DNA from: Actinacidiphila epipremni
Lineage (GTDB): Bacteria > Actinomycetota > Actinomycetes > Streptomycetales > Streptomycetaceae
DNA length: 64,000 nt
Direction: 5' to 3'
Assembly: GCF_012034175.1 (NCBI RefSeq)
Contig: NZ_JAATEJ010000008.1
Location: 1-64,000 of the forward strand
Under the pieces are notes generated by a model. The model did not search any database. It was not told the DNA's origin and saw only the letters and a program-made list of their open reading frames with translations. This document shows positions 32,843-41,366 of the stretch, piece after piece (position 1 is the first letter of the stretch; each line of letters opens with the position of its first letter). The position numbers and the translations under genes are program-made.

Positions 32843-33661
32843 ATGGACACCGAGGAAGGACCCGTCAACGACCTTGTCGCGCTGGGCCTCGCGCGCTACG
32901 AGGCGCGGGTCTACCTCGCCCTGGTGCGCCGCGAGTCGTACACCGCCGCCGAGGTGGCCCGCGCCGCCGACGTCCCCCGGCAGCGGGTCTACGACGTGCT
33001 GGACGCGCTGGTGCGGCGCAGGCTCGCCGTCGCGCACCCCGGCCGGGTAGCGACGTTCTCGGCCATCGCGCCGGAGCTGGCCGTCGCCCGGCTGATGGCC
33101 CTCCAGCGCGAGCAGCTCGAACGCCTCGACCGGGTCTCCAGCGCGCTGACCGCCGCCCTCGTGCCGGTCTGGACCGACGGGCGCGACCAGACCGTGCCGC
33201 TGGACTACGTCGAGATCCTGCGCGACCCCAAGTCCATCGCCGAGGCCTTCACCGACATCCAGGCGCACGCCCAGCACGAACTGCTCAGCTTCTGCAAGCC
33301 GCCCTTCGTCGCCCCCGCCGCCAACACCCCCGGCATCAAGGTCACCCGCCGGCTGCACCGCTCCGGCGGCACCGTGCGGGCCATCTACACCCATGACGCC
33401 CTCGACGACGCCGACGTGCTGGAGAACGTCCGCCGCTTCGGCGCGGCCGGCGAGGAGTGCCGCTTCACCGCGGAACTGCCGCTCAAGCTCGTCGTCGCCG
33501 ACGCCCGCCTGGTGCTGTGCGACATGCCCGACCCGGTCGCCGGCACCGGCGCGACCACCGCCCTCTACATCGAGCACCCGGCGCTCGCGGCCTGCCTGCG
33601 GCTGGCGTTCCTGACCGTCTGGGACGGCGCCCAGACCGTGCCGGCCGCAGCCGCCCCCTGA
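32843..33661 (+). CDS. TrmB-family transcriptional regulator
   Basis: A 272-residue regulator. Residues about 8-70 form a winged HTH (LGLARYEARVYLALV, then AEVARAADVPRQRVYDVLDAL), typical of TrmB. A coiled segment (ALQREQLERLD) and an effector domain follow. TrmB proteins sense sugars in archaea; the bacterial ligands are mostly unknown. It is divergent from the secreted peptidase gene and is the likely controller of that gene, itself, or both. Confidence 0.83.
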   Translation: MDTEEGPVNDLVALGLARYEARVYLALVRRESYTAAEVARAADVPRQRVYDVLDALVRRRLAVAHPGRVATFSAIAPELAVARLMALQREQLERLDRVSSALTAALVPVWTDGRDQTVPLDYVEILRDPKSIAEAFTDIQAHAQHELLSFCKPPFVAPAANTPGIKVTRRLHRSGGTVRAIYTHDALDDADVLENVRRFGAAGEECRFTAELPLKLVVADARLVLCDMPDPVAGTGATTALYIEHPALAACLRLAFLTVWDGAQTVPAAAAP

Positions 33662-33726
33662 CCTGCGGGGACGACAGCACCCGACATCGGTGGGCATCGG
33701 CGGATGCCGGTGCGGTGACGGGCGGC

Positions 33727-33766
33727 TTGACACGGTGCCAACGGCACCGCGGGCTACAGTGAGCGG
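33727..33766 (+). promoter_or_regulatory. Promoter with dyad in the spacer, leaderless start
   Basis: TTGACA (33727-33732) and TACAGT (33755-33760) flank a 22-bp spacer that contains a perfect dyad, CGGTGCC-AAC-GGCACCG (33733-33749). The GTG start at 33767 lies 7 nt past the -10, so the mRNA is probably leaderless. The long spacer plus dyad is reminiscent of MerR-type activated promoters. Confidence 0.45.
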
Positions 33767-34654
33767 GTGGCCGTGTTCCTGCTCGGGGTGGGCGCCGCGT
33801 GCTGCCTCGGCTTCGGGTTCGTGCTGCAGCAGCGCGCGGCCTCCCGTGCCCCGCTCGCGGACTTCCTCTCCTTCCGGCTGCTGCTCGACCTGATCCACAT
33901 GCCGGACTGGCTGCTCGGCGTCGCCCTGATGGTCGCGGGCCAGGTCCTCGGCGCGATCGCCCTCGGCTACGGCGAGATCTCGCTGGTCGAACCGCTCACC
34001 GCCACCAACCTGCTCTTCGCGATGCTGCTCTCCCGGCGGCTGACCGGCCAGCCGCTGGGCTGGAACGGCTGGGGCGGTGTCGCGCTGCTCGCCGCCGGCG
34101 TCACCGGCTTCATCGTCGCCGGCCGCCCCCGGGGCGGTGGCGCCGAAGCCGGGGCGCTGCGGCACTGGCTGGTCTTCGGCATCGTCGCCGGGCTCGCCCT
34201 GCTGCTCACGCTCAAGGCCCGCCGGCTGCCCAGATCCGGCGAGGCGGCCCTGCTGGGCCTGGCCGCCGGGCTGCTCTACGGGCTGCAGGACTCGCTCACC
34301 CGGGTGTGCGGCCAGATCGTCCAGGACCACGGCATCGCCCAGCTCCTCGCCTCCTGGCAGCCCTACGGCGTCGGCGCGCTGGGCCTGACCGGCATGCTGC
34401 TGGTGCAGAGCGCCTTCGAGATGGCCCCGCTGCGCATGTCGCTGCCCTCGCTGACCGCCGCCCAGCCGATCGCCGGCATCGTCTGCGGCGTCGGCTTCCT
34501 CGGTGACCGGCTGCGCTTCACCCCCGGCGCGCTCGCCTGGGAGGCGACCGGGCTGCTGGCCATCGTGGTCGGCGTCGTCCTGCTCGGCCGCCACCCCGCG
34601 ATGCCGGCCGGCACCGCCGGGCGCGAGCCCGTCGGGGCGACCCGGGTCCGCTGA
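33767..34654 (+). CDS. DMT/EamA-like multi-pass membrane protein
   Basis: A 295-residue protein with about nine or ten hydrophobic helices, beginning VAVFLLGVGAACCLGFGFVLQQ and with repeated YGEISLVEPLTATNLLFAM-type segments. The internal two-fold pattern fits the drug/metabolite transporter superfamily. The substrate is unknown. The GTG at 33767 has no Shine-Dalgarno and fits a leaderless transcript from the -10 at 33755. Confidence 0.75.
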   Translation: MAVFLLGVGAACCLGFGFVLQQRAASRAPLADFLSFRLLLDLIHMPDWLLGVALMVAGQVLGAIALGYGEISLVEPLTATNLLFAMLLSRRLTGQPLGWNGWGGVALLAAGVTGFIVAGRPRGGGAEAGALRHWLVFGIVAGLALLLTLKARRLPRSGEAALLGLAAGLLYGLQDSLTRVCGQIVQDHGIAQLLASWQPYGVGALGLTGMLLVQSAFEMAPLRMSLPSLTAAQPIAGIVCGVGFLGDRLRFTPGALAWEATGLLAIVVGVVLLGRHPAMPAGTAGREPVGATRVR

Positions 34655-34820
34655 CCGCGCCCCCGCATCCGCGGGCGGCGATGACAGCGAGCCGCACCCG
34701 ACCGGTCGGAACCGGTCGTCCCCGTGACATCGGCGATCGAAAGCGGTCGCGAAACGCCGAAGAAGGCGGACCTTCACGTTTTCCGGCGTCCCGGCGGGCG
34801 CCGTTCACGACACTCGTGGC

Positions 34821-35363
34821 ATGAGGCGGAATCCGCCGGGACGTCGGCGGGCCCGCACGGACACGCAACAGAAGGCGATGGTGGGCACGGTCATGGAGGT
34901 CCGCGGGAGGATCGCGCAGGATCAGGCGCCGGCGCCCGGGCCGTACGAGGGGGTGTGGCGCTTCACGGCCGCCGCCGTGGACGCCTCGGTGCCGCAGGTA
35001 CGGCGCGGGGTGCGCACCCTGGTCGCCGACCTGCGGGTGCCGATCGACGAGGACATCCTCCACGGGCTGCTGCTCATCGTCTCCGAGCTGGTCACCAACG
35101 CCGTCAAGCACGCCGCCGTGCTCTCGCCCGAGCTCGGCGTGGAGGTCGCGGTCGGCGCGGACTGGATCCGGGTCGCGGTCGAGGACCAGCACCCCTACCG
35201 GCCCAAGGCGCTGGAGACCGACCACGGCAGGACCGGCGGGCGCGGCCTGCTGCTGGTCAAGACGATCACCACGGAGGCCGGCGGCAGCTGCGACGTCGCG
35301 CAGACCGCCACCGGCGGCAAGGTGATCTGGGCGGCGCTGCCGCTCCGGCCGCCGGCCCGCTGA
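34821..35363 (+). CDS. HATPase-type anti-sigma/regulatory kinase
   Basis: A protein of about 180 residues of the RsbW/SpoIIAB-like histidine-kinase ATPase fold. The N box is SELVTNAVKHA, the G1 segment is VEDQHPYRP and the G2 segment is GGRGLLLVKTI. Streptomycetes carry many such proteins as anti-sigma factors or partners of regulatory pathways. The start is unclear: ATGs at 34821, 34878 and 34893 are all in frame and none has a strong ribosome site. It ends 29 nt before the convergent idi gene. Confidence 0.75.
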   Translation: MRRNPPGRRRARTDTQQKAMVGTVMEVRGRIAQDQAPAPGPYEGVWRFTAAAVDASVPQVRRGVRTLVADLRVPIDEDILHGLLLIVSELVTNAVKHAAVLSPELGVEVAVGADWIRVAVEDQHPYRPKALETDHGRTGGRGLLLVKTITTEAGGSCDVAQTATGGKVIWAALPLRPPAR

Positions 35364-35392
35364 GACCGCGCAGCCCCCCCGCGGCCGGCGCC

Positions 35393-35992
35393 CTACCAGC
35401 CCGCGGTGTCCCCGGTCACCTCGCGCACCGCCGGCAGCGCCGCGTCCAGCACCGTCCCGAACCACGCCGAGAACACGCCCTCCGCGCGCCGCTCGGCCAG
35501 CTCCTTGGCCGTGACGAAGGCGACGTCGTCGATCTCCTCCGGGTCCGGCCGCAGCTCACCGCGTACCACCCCCACGAACAGGTGGTTGAACTCCTGCTCC
35601 ACCAGCCCCGAGGCCGGGTCGGGGTGGTTGTAGCGGACCGTGCCCGCCTCCCGCATCAGCGCCGGCGCCGCCCCCAGCTCCTCGGCGGTGCGCCGGGCCG
35701 CGGCCACGAACGGCGGCTCACCGGGGTAGGGGTGGCCGCAGCAGGTGTTGGACCACACACCGGGGGAGTGGTACTTGCCGAGCGCCCGGCGCTGCAGCAG
35801 CAGCCGGCCCTCGTCGTCGAAGAGGAACACCGAGAAGGCCCGGTGCAGCCGGCCGGGCGCCTGGTGCGCCCACAGCTTCTCGGCCGTGCCGATCGTCACA
35901 CCGCCCTCATCGACCAGTTCCAGCATGATCGGCTCCGCGGCCCCGTCCGGGGACGGCGTGGCGGGGGAGCCGGTGGCGGGGCTGGTAGGCAT
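35393..35992 (-). CDS. idi: Isopentenyl-diphosphate delta-isomerase, type I
   Basis: A 199-residue type I isomerase that interconverts IPP and DMAPP. The Nudix-like fold shows LHRAFSVFLFDDEGRLLLQRR, the catalytic cysteine in NTCCGHP, the EELGA helix and the acid-rich EFNHLFVG strand. The ATG at 35992 has GAAGG 6 nt upstream; the ATG at 35998 lies too close to the same site. It sits on the opposite strand from the hopanoid cluster 9 kb away and supplies the same pathway. Confidence 0.93.
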   Translation of the reverse strand: MPTSPATGSPATPSPDGAAEPIMLELVDEGGVTIGTAEKLWAHQAPGRLHRAFSVFLFDDEGRLLLQRRALGKYHSPGVWSNTCCGHPYPGEPPFVAAARRTAEELGAAPALMREAGTVRYNHPDPASGLVEQEFNHLFVGVVRGELRPDPEEIDDVAFVTAKELAERRAEGVFSAWFGTVLDAALPAVREVTGDTAGW

Positions 35993-36104
35993 AACCATCC
36001 TTCGTTGCTCGACGACGGGTCCTCAGTCTGCCTCACCCGCGACCCGCGCACCGCGGACCCGCGTCAACGCCGGGCAATACCGGCCCGGTACGGATATGCC
36101 GCCG

Positions 36105-37094
36105 TCAGTGGCACAGCTTGGCCTCGTGCTCGGCGTGCCCGACCGGCTCCAGCTGGAAGGTGCAGTGCTCGACGTCGAAGTGCGCGCCCAGGCACCCCTG
36201 GAGGTCGTGCAGCATCTTCTCGTAGCCGACCTCCTCCAGCACCTCCTGGCTGACCACCACATGCGCCGACAGCACCGGCAGCCCCGAGGTGATCGTCCAG
36301 GCGTGCAGGTCGTGCAGGCTCTCCACGCCCTTGAGGCCCTCGATGTGGCGCCGCACCGCGACCATGTCCACGTCCCGGGGCGCGGCCTCCAGCAGCACGT
36401 CCAGTGCCTCGCGCAGCAGCCGCCAGGTGCGCGGCACGATCAGCACGCCGATCAGCAGCGAGGCGACCGCGTCCGCCTGCCGCCAGCCGGTGGCCAGGAA
36501 GACCACCGCGGCCACCACGACCGCCGCCGAGCCCAGCGCGTCCGCCATGACCTCCAGGAAGGCGCCGCGCACGTTCAGGCTCTCCCGCTGGCCGCCCATC
36601 AGCACCAGCAGCGACACCGTGTTCGCGGCCATGCCGATGAGGCCGAAAACGATCGTCGCGCCGCCCGCGAAGTGCTGCGGCGAGACCAGCCGGCTGATCC
36701 CCTCGACGAAGATGAACGCCCCCACGCCGAACAGCAGCACCGCGTTGAGCACCGCCGCCAGGATCTCGGCGCGCGCCAGGCCGAAGGTGCGGCGCTCGCT
36801 CGGCGGCCGGGCGGCGATCTGCACGGCCAGCAGCGCCATCGCGATCCCGGCCGCGTCGGTGGCCATGTGCCCGGCGTCGGCGAGCAGCGCGAGCGAACCG
36901 GTCAGCGCGCTGCCGACGACCTCGGTGGCCAGCACCAGCAAGGTGATGCCCAGCGCGGTCAGCAGCCGGCCGCGGTGCGCGGCCGTCGCCGTGCCGCCGC
37001 CGAGGCCATGGCTGTGCCCGTGGCCTTGCCCATGACCTTGCCCGTGACCGTGCGCATGGCCGTGGCCGTGCCCGTGGGCGTGTCCTGCCCCCAT
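36105..37094 (-). CDS. Cation diffusion facilitator, zinc-type (CzcD/ZitB-like)
   Basis: A 329-residue membrane exporter of divalent metal, probably zinc. The N-terminus (residues 3-30) is a His-Gly repeat, followed by six TM helices with the metal-site motifs ALLADAGHMATD and VMADALGS, and a cytosolic domain with HDLHAWTITSG and a C-terminal HAEHEAKLCH. HxxxD in TM2 suggests zinc or cadmium selectivity. The ATG at 37094 has AAGGGGA 7 nt upstream. Confidence 0.88.
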   Translation of the reverse strand: MGAGHAHGHGHGHAHGHGQGHGQGHGHSHGLGGGTATAAHRGRLLTALGITLLVLATEVVGSALTGSLALLADAGHMATDAAGIAMALLAVQIAARPPSERRTFGLARAEILAAVLNAVLLFGVGAFIFVEGISRLVSPQHFAGGATIVFGLIGMAANTVSLLVLMGGQRESLNVRGAFLEVMADALGSAAVVVAAVVFLATGWRQADAVASLLIGVLIVPRTWRLLREALDVLLEAAPRDVDMVAVRRHIEGLKGVESLHDLHAWTITSGLPVLSAHVVVSQEVLEEVGYEKMLHDLQGCLGAHFDVEHCTFQLEPVGHAEHEAKLCH

Positions 37095-37347
37095 CGGCGC
37101 GTCCCCTTCCCTTTTGCGCTGCCGTATGCCGTTCTGTAGCGGGGTGCCGGGGAGGTCCCGCCGTGCGGGGTCTCCGGTCGCGGCGGCCCAGTCAACACCG
37201 GTCACCCACGGTGGGCAAGCCGGTACTGGAGACCGTTGTCATGTGCGGTGACCTGCGGTGATGAGCCACGCGGGGCAGGTGCGGGAAACGCCTGCGAGGT
37301 CACCCGTACGGCGTAGAGGGGCGGGCAGTTGTCCGGGCGGCGGCGAT

Positions 37348-37373
37348 CGCGCATGATGATCACGCCATGCGCG
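37348..37373. promoter_or_regulatory. Perfect dyad in a 416-bp divergent intergenic region
   Basis: Arms CGCGCATG (37348-37355) and CATGCGCG (37366-37373) are separated by 10 bp whose centre contains TGATCA. The surrounding region (37095-37510) separates the CDF exporter from the polymer/lipid operon and must carry both promoters, but I could not fix -10/-35 boxes. The dyad could be a metal-sensor or operon operator. Confidence 0.45.
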
Positions 37374-37510
37374 CCAAGTTTGGGCCAATACTCGGTGAAC
37401 GACCGCTGTCGTGCATCCGATAGCCTCGGCCGTCGTGCCGGGCGGTCAGCTGCGCCGCCGCAAACCGCCCGCGGGCATGGCCTCCGCACACGTTCAGGGA
37501 GTGGGTTCCT

Positions 37511-39568
37511 CTGCCGACCGCTATTCTCACCGGCCCGCCCGCCGCAGGCTCGCCGTCGCCGCTGACCGGCGACCTGCAGGCGCTGGGGTTCCAGGTCGTC
37601 GAGATCGCCCAGGACGCCGCGCCGGACGCGCTCGCCGCCCGGCTCGCCGGGATCCCGGCGGACCAGCGGGTGGCCGTCGTGGACCGCCGCTTCCGCGGCC
37701 ACCGGCACGCGCTGCGGCTGGCCCTGACCGACCCGCGCTTCGACGCCGCCGCCGTCACCGGCGCCCTGACCGTACGGCCGGCCGCCCGCCCGGCGCTCCA
37801 GCGGGCCCTCGCGGCGCTGGCGGGCGGCACCCCGCCCGCGACCCCGGCGCCCACCGCTCCCGCCCCCGGCGCGGCGGCCGGCACGTCCGCCGCCTCTCCG
37901 CAGCCGGGCGCCGGCGGGCCCGACGCCCGTACCGCCGCGGCTGCTGGTACCGGCCCCGCCGCCCGTACCGCCGCGGCCTCCGCGCTTGCCACCGACGCCG
38001 CCGCCCCGGACGGAGCCGGCGCCGGAACCGCGGCCGGGCGGGTCACCCTCCCCGCACAGCGCCGCGGCGAGGCCGCCGACGTCCTGCCCGACGCGCTCGC
38101 CGCCCGGCTGGACGCGCTCGGCGCGCCGCCCCACCGCCCCGAGCTCGGCGTCCTGGTCGCCCGGGTGCCCGCCGACAGCGCCGCCGCCGAGGCCGCGGCC
38201 GGCGCCGTCGCCGCCATCGACGAGGAGTCGGTCCGGCTGCGCAGCGCCGTCAAGTCCCGCGACGGCTTCTTCACCACCCACTTCATCAGCCCGTACTCGC
38301 GCTACCTCGCCCGCTGGTGCGCCCGCCGCGGCCTGACCCCGAACCAGGTCACCACCGCCTCGCTGCTGGTCGCGCTGATCGCCGCCGGCTGCGCGGCCAC
38401 CGGCGAGCGCGCCGGCTTCGTCGCCGCCGGCATCCTGCTCATCGCCTCGTTCGTGCTGGACTGCACCGACGGCCAGCTCGCCCGCTACTCGCTGCAGTAT
38501 TCGACGCTCGGCGCCTGGCTCGACGCCACCTTCGACCGCGCCAAGGAGTACGCCTACTACGCCGGCCTCGCGCTCGGCGCCGCCCGGGGCCACGACGACG
38601 TGTGGGCGCTCGCGCTGGGCGCCATGGTGCTCCAGACCTGCCGCCACGTCGTCGACTTCGCCTTCAACGAGGCCAACCACGACGCCACCGCCAACACCAG
38701 CCCCACCGCCGCGCTGTCCGACCGGCTCGACAGCGTCGGCTGGACGGTGTGGGCCCGCCGGATGATAGTGCTGCCGATCGGCGAGCGGTGGGCGCTGATA
38801 GCGGTCCTCACCGCCGTCACCACCCCGCGGATCACCTTCGTCGTGCTGCTCGTCGGCTGCGCGCTCGCCGCCTGCTACACCACCGCCGGCCGTGTGCTGC
38901 GCTCGCTGACCAGGCGGGCCCGCCGTACCGACCGCGCCGCGCAGGCGCTCGCCGACCTCGCCGACTCCGGCCCGCTCGCCGAGGCGGTCGCCCGCGTGCT
39001 GCGCCCGGCCGCCCGCCGGCTGCCGCCGTTCACCGCGCCCGCCGCCGCGCTGGCCGGCGCCGCCGCCGTGGCCGCGACCGCCGCGCTCGCGCCGTACGGC
39101 AGCTGGTACCCGGCGCTGGTCGCTGTGCTGTATGTCCTGACCTCGGGCCTTGCCGTCGCGCTGCCGCTCAAGGGCGCGCTGGACTGGCTGGTGCCGCCGC
39201 TGCTGCGGGCCGGCGAGTACGGAACCGTACTGGCACTCGCGGCCGTCAGTGGGGTGAACGGAGCGTTGCCGGCCGCTTTCTGCCTGGTGGCGGCCGTCGC
39301 CTACCATCACTACGACACGGTGTACCGCATACGCGGGGGCGCCGGAGCGCCGCCGCGGGCCCTGGTGCGGGCCGCCGGCGGACACGAGGGCCGCACGCTG
39401 GTCGTGGCCCTGGCGGCGGCCGTCGCCGCACACCGCTCGGGCTTCACGGCCACGCTGGCGGTCCTCGCCACAGCAATAGCGCTGTTGGTCCTCACCGAGA
39501 GCATCCGCTTCTGGGTCTCGGCCGGGGCCACCGCAGCCGTACACGACGAATCAGGAGAACCCGCATGA
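37511..39568 (+). CDS. CDP-alcohol phosphatidyltransferase with DUF5941-type N-terminus
   Basis: A 685-residue membrane enzyme. Residues 1-100 form a Rossmann-like domain (PTAILTGPPAAG, VAVVDRRFRGH), then comes an Ala/Thr/Pro-rich linker. From about residue 260 the CDP-alcohol phosphotransferase core carries the motif D-x2-D-G-x2-A-R-x8-G-x3-D-x3-D starting at D317 (LDCTDGQLARY). Several more hydrophobic helices follow. The start is proposed as CTG at 37511: AGGGAG lies 9 nt upstream and there is no ATG/GTG/TTG in frame near the conserved PTAILTG opening. The next in-frame GTG (37670) would cut off about 50 conserved residues. Its stop overlaps the next ATG by 4 nt. Confidence 0.8.
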   Translation: MPTAILTGPPAAGSPSPLTGDLQALGFQVVEIAQDAAPDALAARLAGIPADQRVAVVDRRFRGHRHALRLALTDPRFDAAAVTGALTVRPAARPALQRALAALAGGTPPATPAPTAPAPGAAAGTSAASPQPGAGGPDARTAAAAGTGPAARTAAASALATDAAAPDGAGAGTAAGRVTLPAQRRGEAADVLPDALAARLDALGAPPHRPELGVLVARVPADSAAAEAAAGAVAAIDEESVRLRSAVKSRDGFFTTHFISPYSRYLARWCARRGLTPNQVTTASLLVALIAAGCAATGERAGFVAAGILLIASFVLDCTDGQLARYSLQYSTLGAWLDATFDRAKEYAYYAGLALGAARGHDDVWALALGAMVLQTCRHVVDFAFNEANHDATANTSPTAALSDRLDSVGWTVWARRMIVLPIGERWALIAVLTAVTTPRITFVVLLVGCALAACYTTAGRVLRSLTRRARRTDRAAQALADLADSGPLAEAVARVLRPAARRLPPFTAPAAALAGAAAVAATAALAPYGSWYPALVAVLYVLTSGLAVALPLKGALDWLVPPLLRAGEYGTVLALAAVSGVNGALPAAFCLVAAVAYHHYDTVYRIRGGAGAPPRALVRAAGGHEGRTLVVALAAAVAAHRSGFTATLAVLATAIALLVLTESIRFWVSAGATAAVHDESGEPA

Positions 39569-40317
39569 TCGGCCTTGTGCTGGCAGCCGGCGCAGGCAGG
39601 CGCCTGCGTCCCTACACGGACACCCTGCCCAAGGCCCTCGTGCCGGTCGGCCCGCAGGACGCGCCGGAGAGCCTGACCGTACTGGACCTCACGCTGGGCA
39701 ACTTCGCCGAGATCGGCCTCACGGAGGCCGCCGTCGTCGTGGGCTACCGCAAGGAGGCGGTCTACGCGCGGCAGGCTGCGCTGGAGGCCCGCTACGGTCT
39801 CAAGCTCACCCTGATCGACAACGACAAGGCCGAGGAGTGGAACAACGCCTACTCCCTGTGGTGCGCACGCGACGTCATCGCGCAGGGGGTGATTCTGGCC
39901 AACGGCGACACCGTCCACCCGGTCTCGGTGGAGCGCTCGCTGCTGGCCGCCCGGGGTGAGGGCAAGCGCATCATCCTGGCGCTGGACACCGTCAAGAAGC
40001 TCGCCGACGAGGAGATGAAGGTCGTCGCCGAGCCCGGCCGGGGCGTGCGGCGGATCACCAAGCTCATGGACCCCGCGCAGGCCACCGGCGAGTACATCGG
40101 CGTGACCCTCATCGAGCCCGAGGCCGCCGCCGACCTCGCCGACGCCCTGCGGACCACCTTCGAGCGCGACCCCGACCTCTACTACGAGGACGGCTACCAG
40201 GAGCTGGTCGACCGCGGCTGCACCGTGGACGTCGCCCCCATCGGCGAGGTCTCCTGGGTCGAGATCGACAACCACGACGACCTCGCCAAGGGGCGGGCGA
40301 TCGCGTGCCAGTACTGA
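39565..40317 (+). CDS. Sugar/alcohol-phosphate nucleotidyltransferase
   Basis: A 250-residue enzyme of the NTP-transferase fold. It opens with LVLAAGAGRRLRP, has PKALVPV, a metal-site aspartate in LANGDTVHP and a WVEIDNHDDL ending. This class makes CDP- or NDP-activated alcohols, including phosphocholine and inositol-phosphate cytidylyltransferases. Wedged between two CDP-alcohol phosphotransferases, it probably makes their CDP-activated donor. It overlaps the previous gene by 4 nt and the next by 13 nt. Confidence 0.85.
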   Translation: MIGLVLAAGAGRRLRPYTDTLPKALVPVGPQDAPESLTVLDLTLGNFAEIGLTEAAVVVGYRKEAVYARQAALEARYGLKLTLIDNDKAEEWNNAYSLWCARDVIAQGVILANGDTVHPVSVERSLLAARGEGKRIILALDTVKKLADEEMKVVAEPGRGVRRITKLMDPAQATGEYIGVTLIEPEAAADLADALRTTFERDPDLYYEDGYQELVDRGCTVDVAPIGEVSWVEIDNHDDLAKGRAIACQY

Positions 40318-41366
40318 CCCGGCTGATCCCTTCGCCGGTCGTCGTCGACATCAGGGCCGGCGCGCTCGGTGACCTGTCCCGGCTGCTGGCCGACCAGCGC
40401 ATCTCCACCTCGGGCAAGCTCGCCGTGGCCGTCAGCGGCGGCTCCGGCGCGAAGCTGCGCGAGGCGCTCGCGCCCGAGCTGCCCGGCGCGGACTGGTTCC
40501 CGGTCGGGGGCGGCACGATCGACGCGGCCGTCACGCTCGCCGACGCCATGCGCGGCAAGCGCTACGACGCGGTGGTGGGCCTGGGCGGCGGCAAGATCAT
40601 CGACGTGACGAAATACGCCGCCGCGCGCGTCGGGCTGCCGATGGTCGCGGTCGCCACCAACCTCTCGCACGACGGCATCTGCTCCCCGGTGTCCACCCTG
40701 GACAACGACAACGGCCGCGGGTCGTACGGCGTCCCCACCCCGATCGCCGTGGTCGTCGACCTCGGGGTGATACGGGACGCCCCGGCCCGCTATGTGCGGG
40801 CCGGCATCGGTGACGCGGTCTCCAACCTGTCGGCGATCGCCGACTGGGAGCTGTCGCACCGGGAGACCGGCGAACCGGTGGACGGACTGGCCGCGGCCAT
40901 GGCCCGCAGCGCGGGCGAGGCGGTGCTGCGGCACCCCGGCGGCATCGGCGACGACGACTTCCTCGGCACCCTCGCCGAGGCCCTGGTGCTGTCCGGTATC
41001 GCCATGTCGATCAGCGGCGACACCCGGCCCTCCTCCGGCGCCTGCCACGAGATCAGCCACGCCTTCGACCTGCTCTTCCCGGGCCGCGCCGCCGCGCACG
41101 GCGAGCAGGTCGGGCTCGGCGCCGCCTTCGCGATGCACCTGCGCGGCGAACCGGAGACCTCGGGCCTGATCGCCGACGCCCTGCGGCGCCACGGCCTGCC
41201 GGTGCTCCCCGCGGAGATGGGCTTCACCGAGGCGGAGTTCGCCCAGGCGGTGGGGTACGCCCCGCAGACCCGCCCGGGCCGCTTCACGATCCTGGAACAC
41301 CTCGACCTGTCCGCCACCGACATCAGGGACGCGTACGCCGACTATGCCAAAACCATCCGTAGCTGA
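40305..41366 (+). CDS. Iron-type alcohol dehydrogenase, glycerol-1-phosphate dehydrogenase-like
   Basis: A 353-residue NAD(P)-dependent enzyme of the Fe-ADH superfamily. Coenzyme loop VGLGGGKIIDVTKY, NLSHDGICSP (metal aspartate), and CHEISHAFDLL with AAHGEQ (metal histidines) fit the sn-glycerol-1-phosphate dehydrogenase/AraM branch. Such enzymes reduce dihydroxyacetone phosphate to G1P in archaeal lipids and in AraM bacteria. Here the product may be the polyol phosphate that the neighbouring nucleotidyltransferase activates. It starts at GTG 40305 and overlaps both neighbours. Confidence 0.83.
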   Translation: MPVLTRLIPSPVVVDIRAGALGDLSRLLADQRISTSGKLAVAVSGGSGAKLREALAPELPGADWFPVGGGTIDAAVTLADAMRGKRYDAVVGLGGGKIIDVTKYAAARVGLPMVAVATNLSHDGICSPVSTLDNDNGRGSYGVPTPIAVVVDLGVIRDAPARYVRAGIGDAVSNLSAIADWELSHRETGEPVDGLAAAMARSAGEAVLRHPGGIGDDDFLGTLAEALVLSGIAMSISGDTRPSSGACHEISHAFDLLFPGRAAAHGEQVGLGAAFAMHLRGEPETSGLIADALRRHGLPVLPAEMGFTEAEFAQAVGYAPQTRPGRFTILEHLDLSATDIRDAYADYAKTIRS

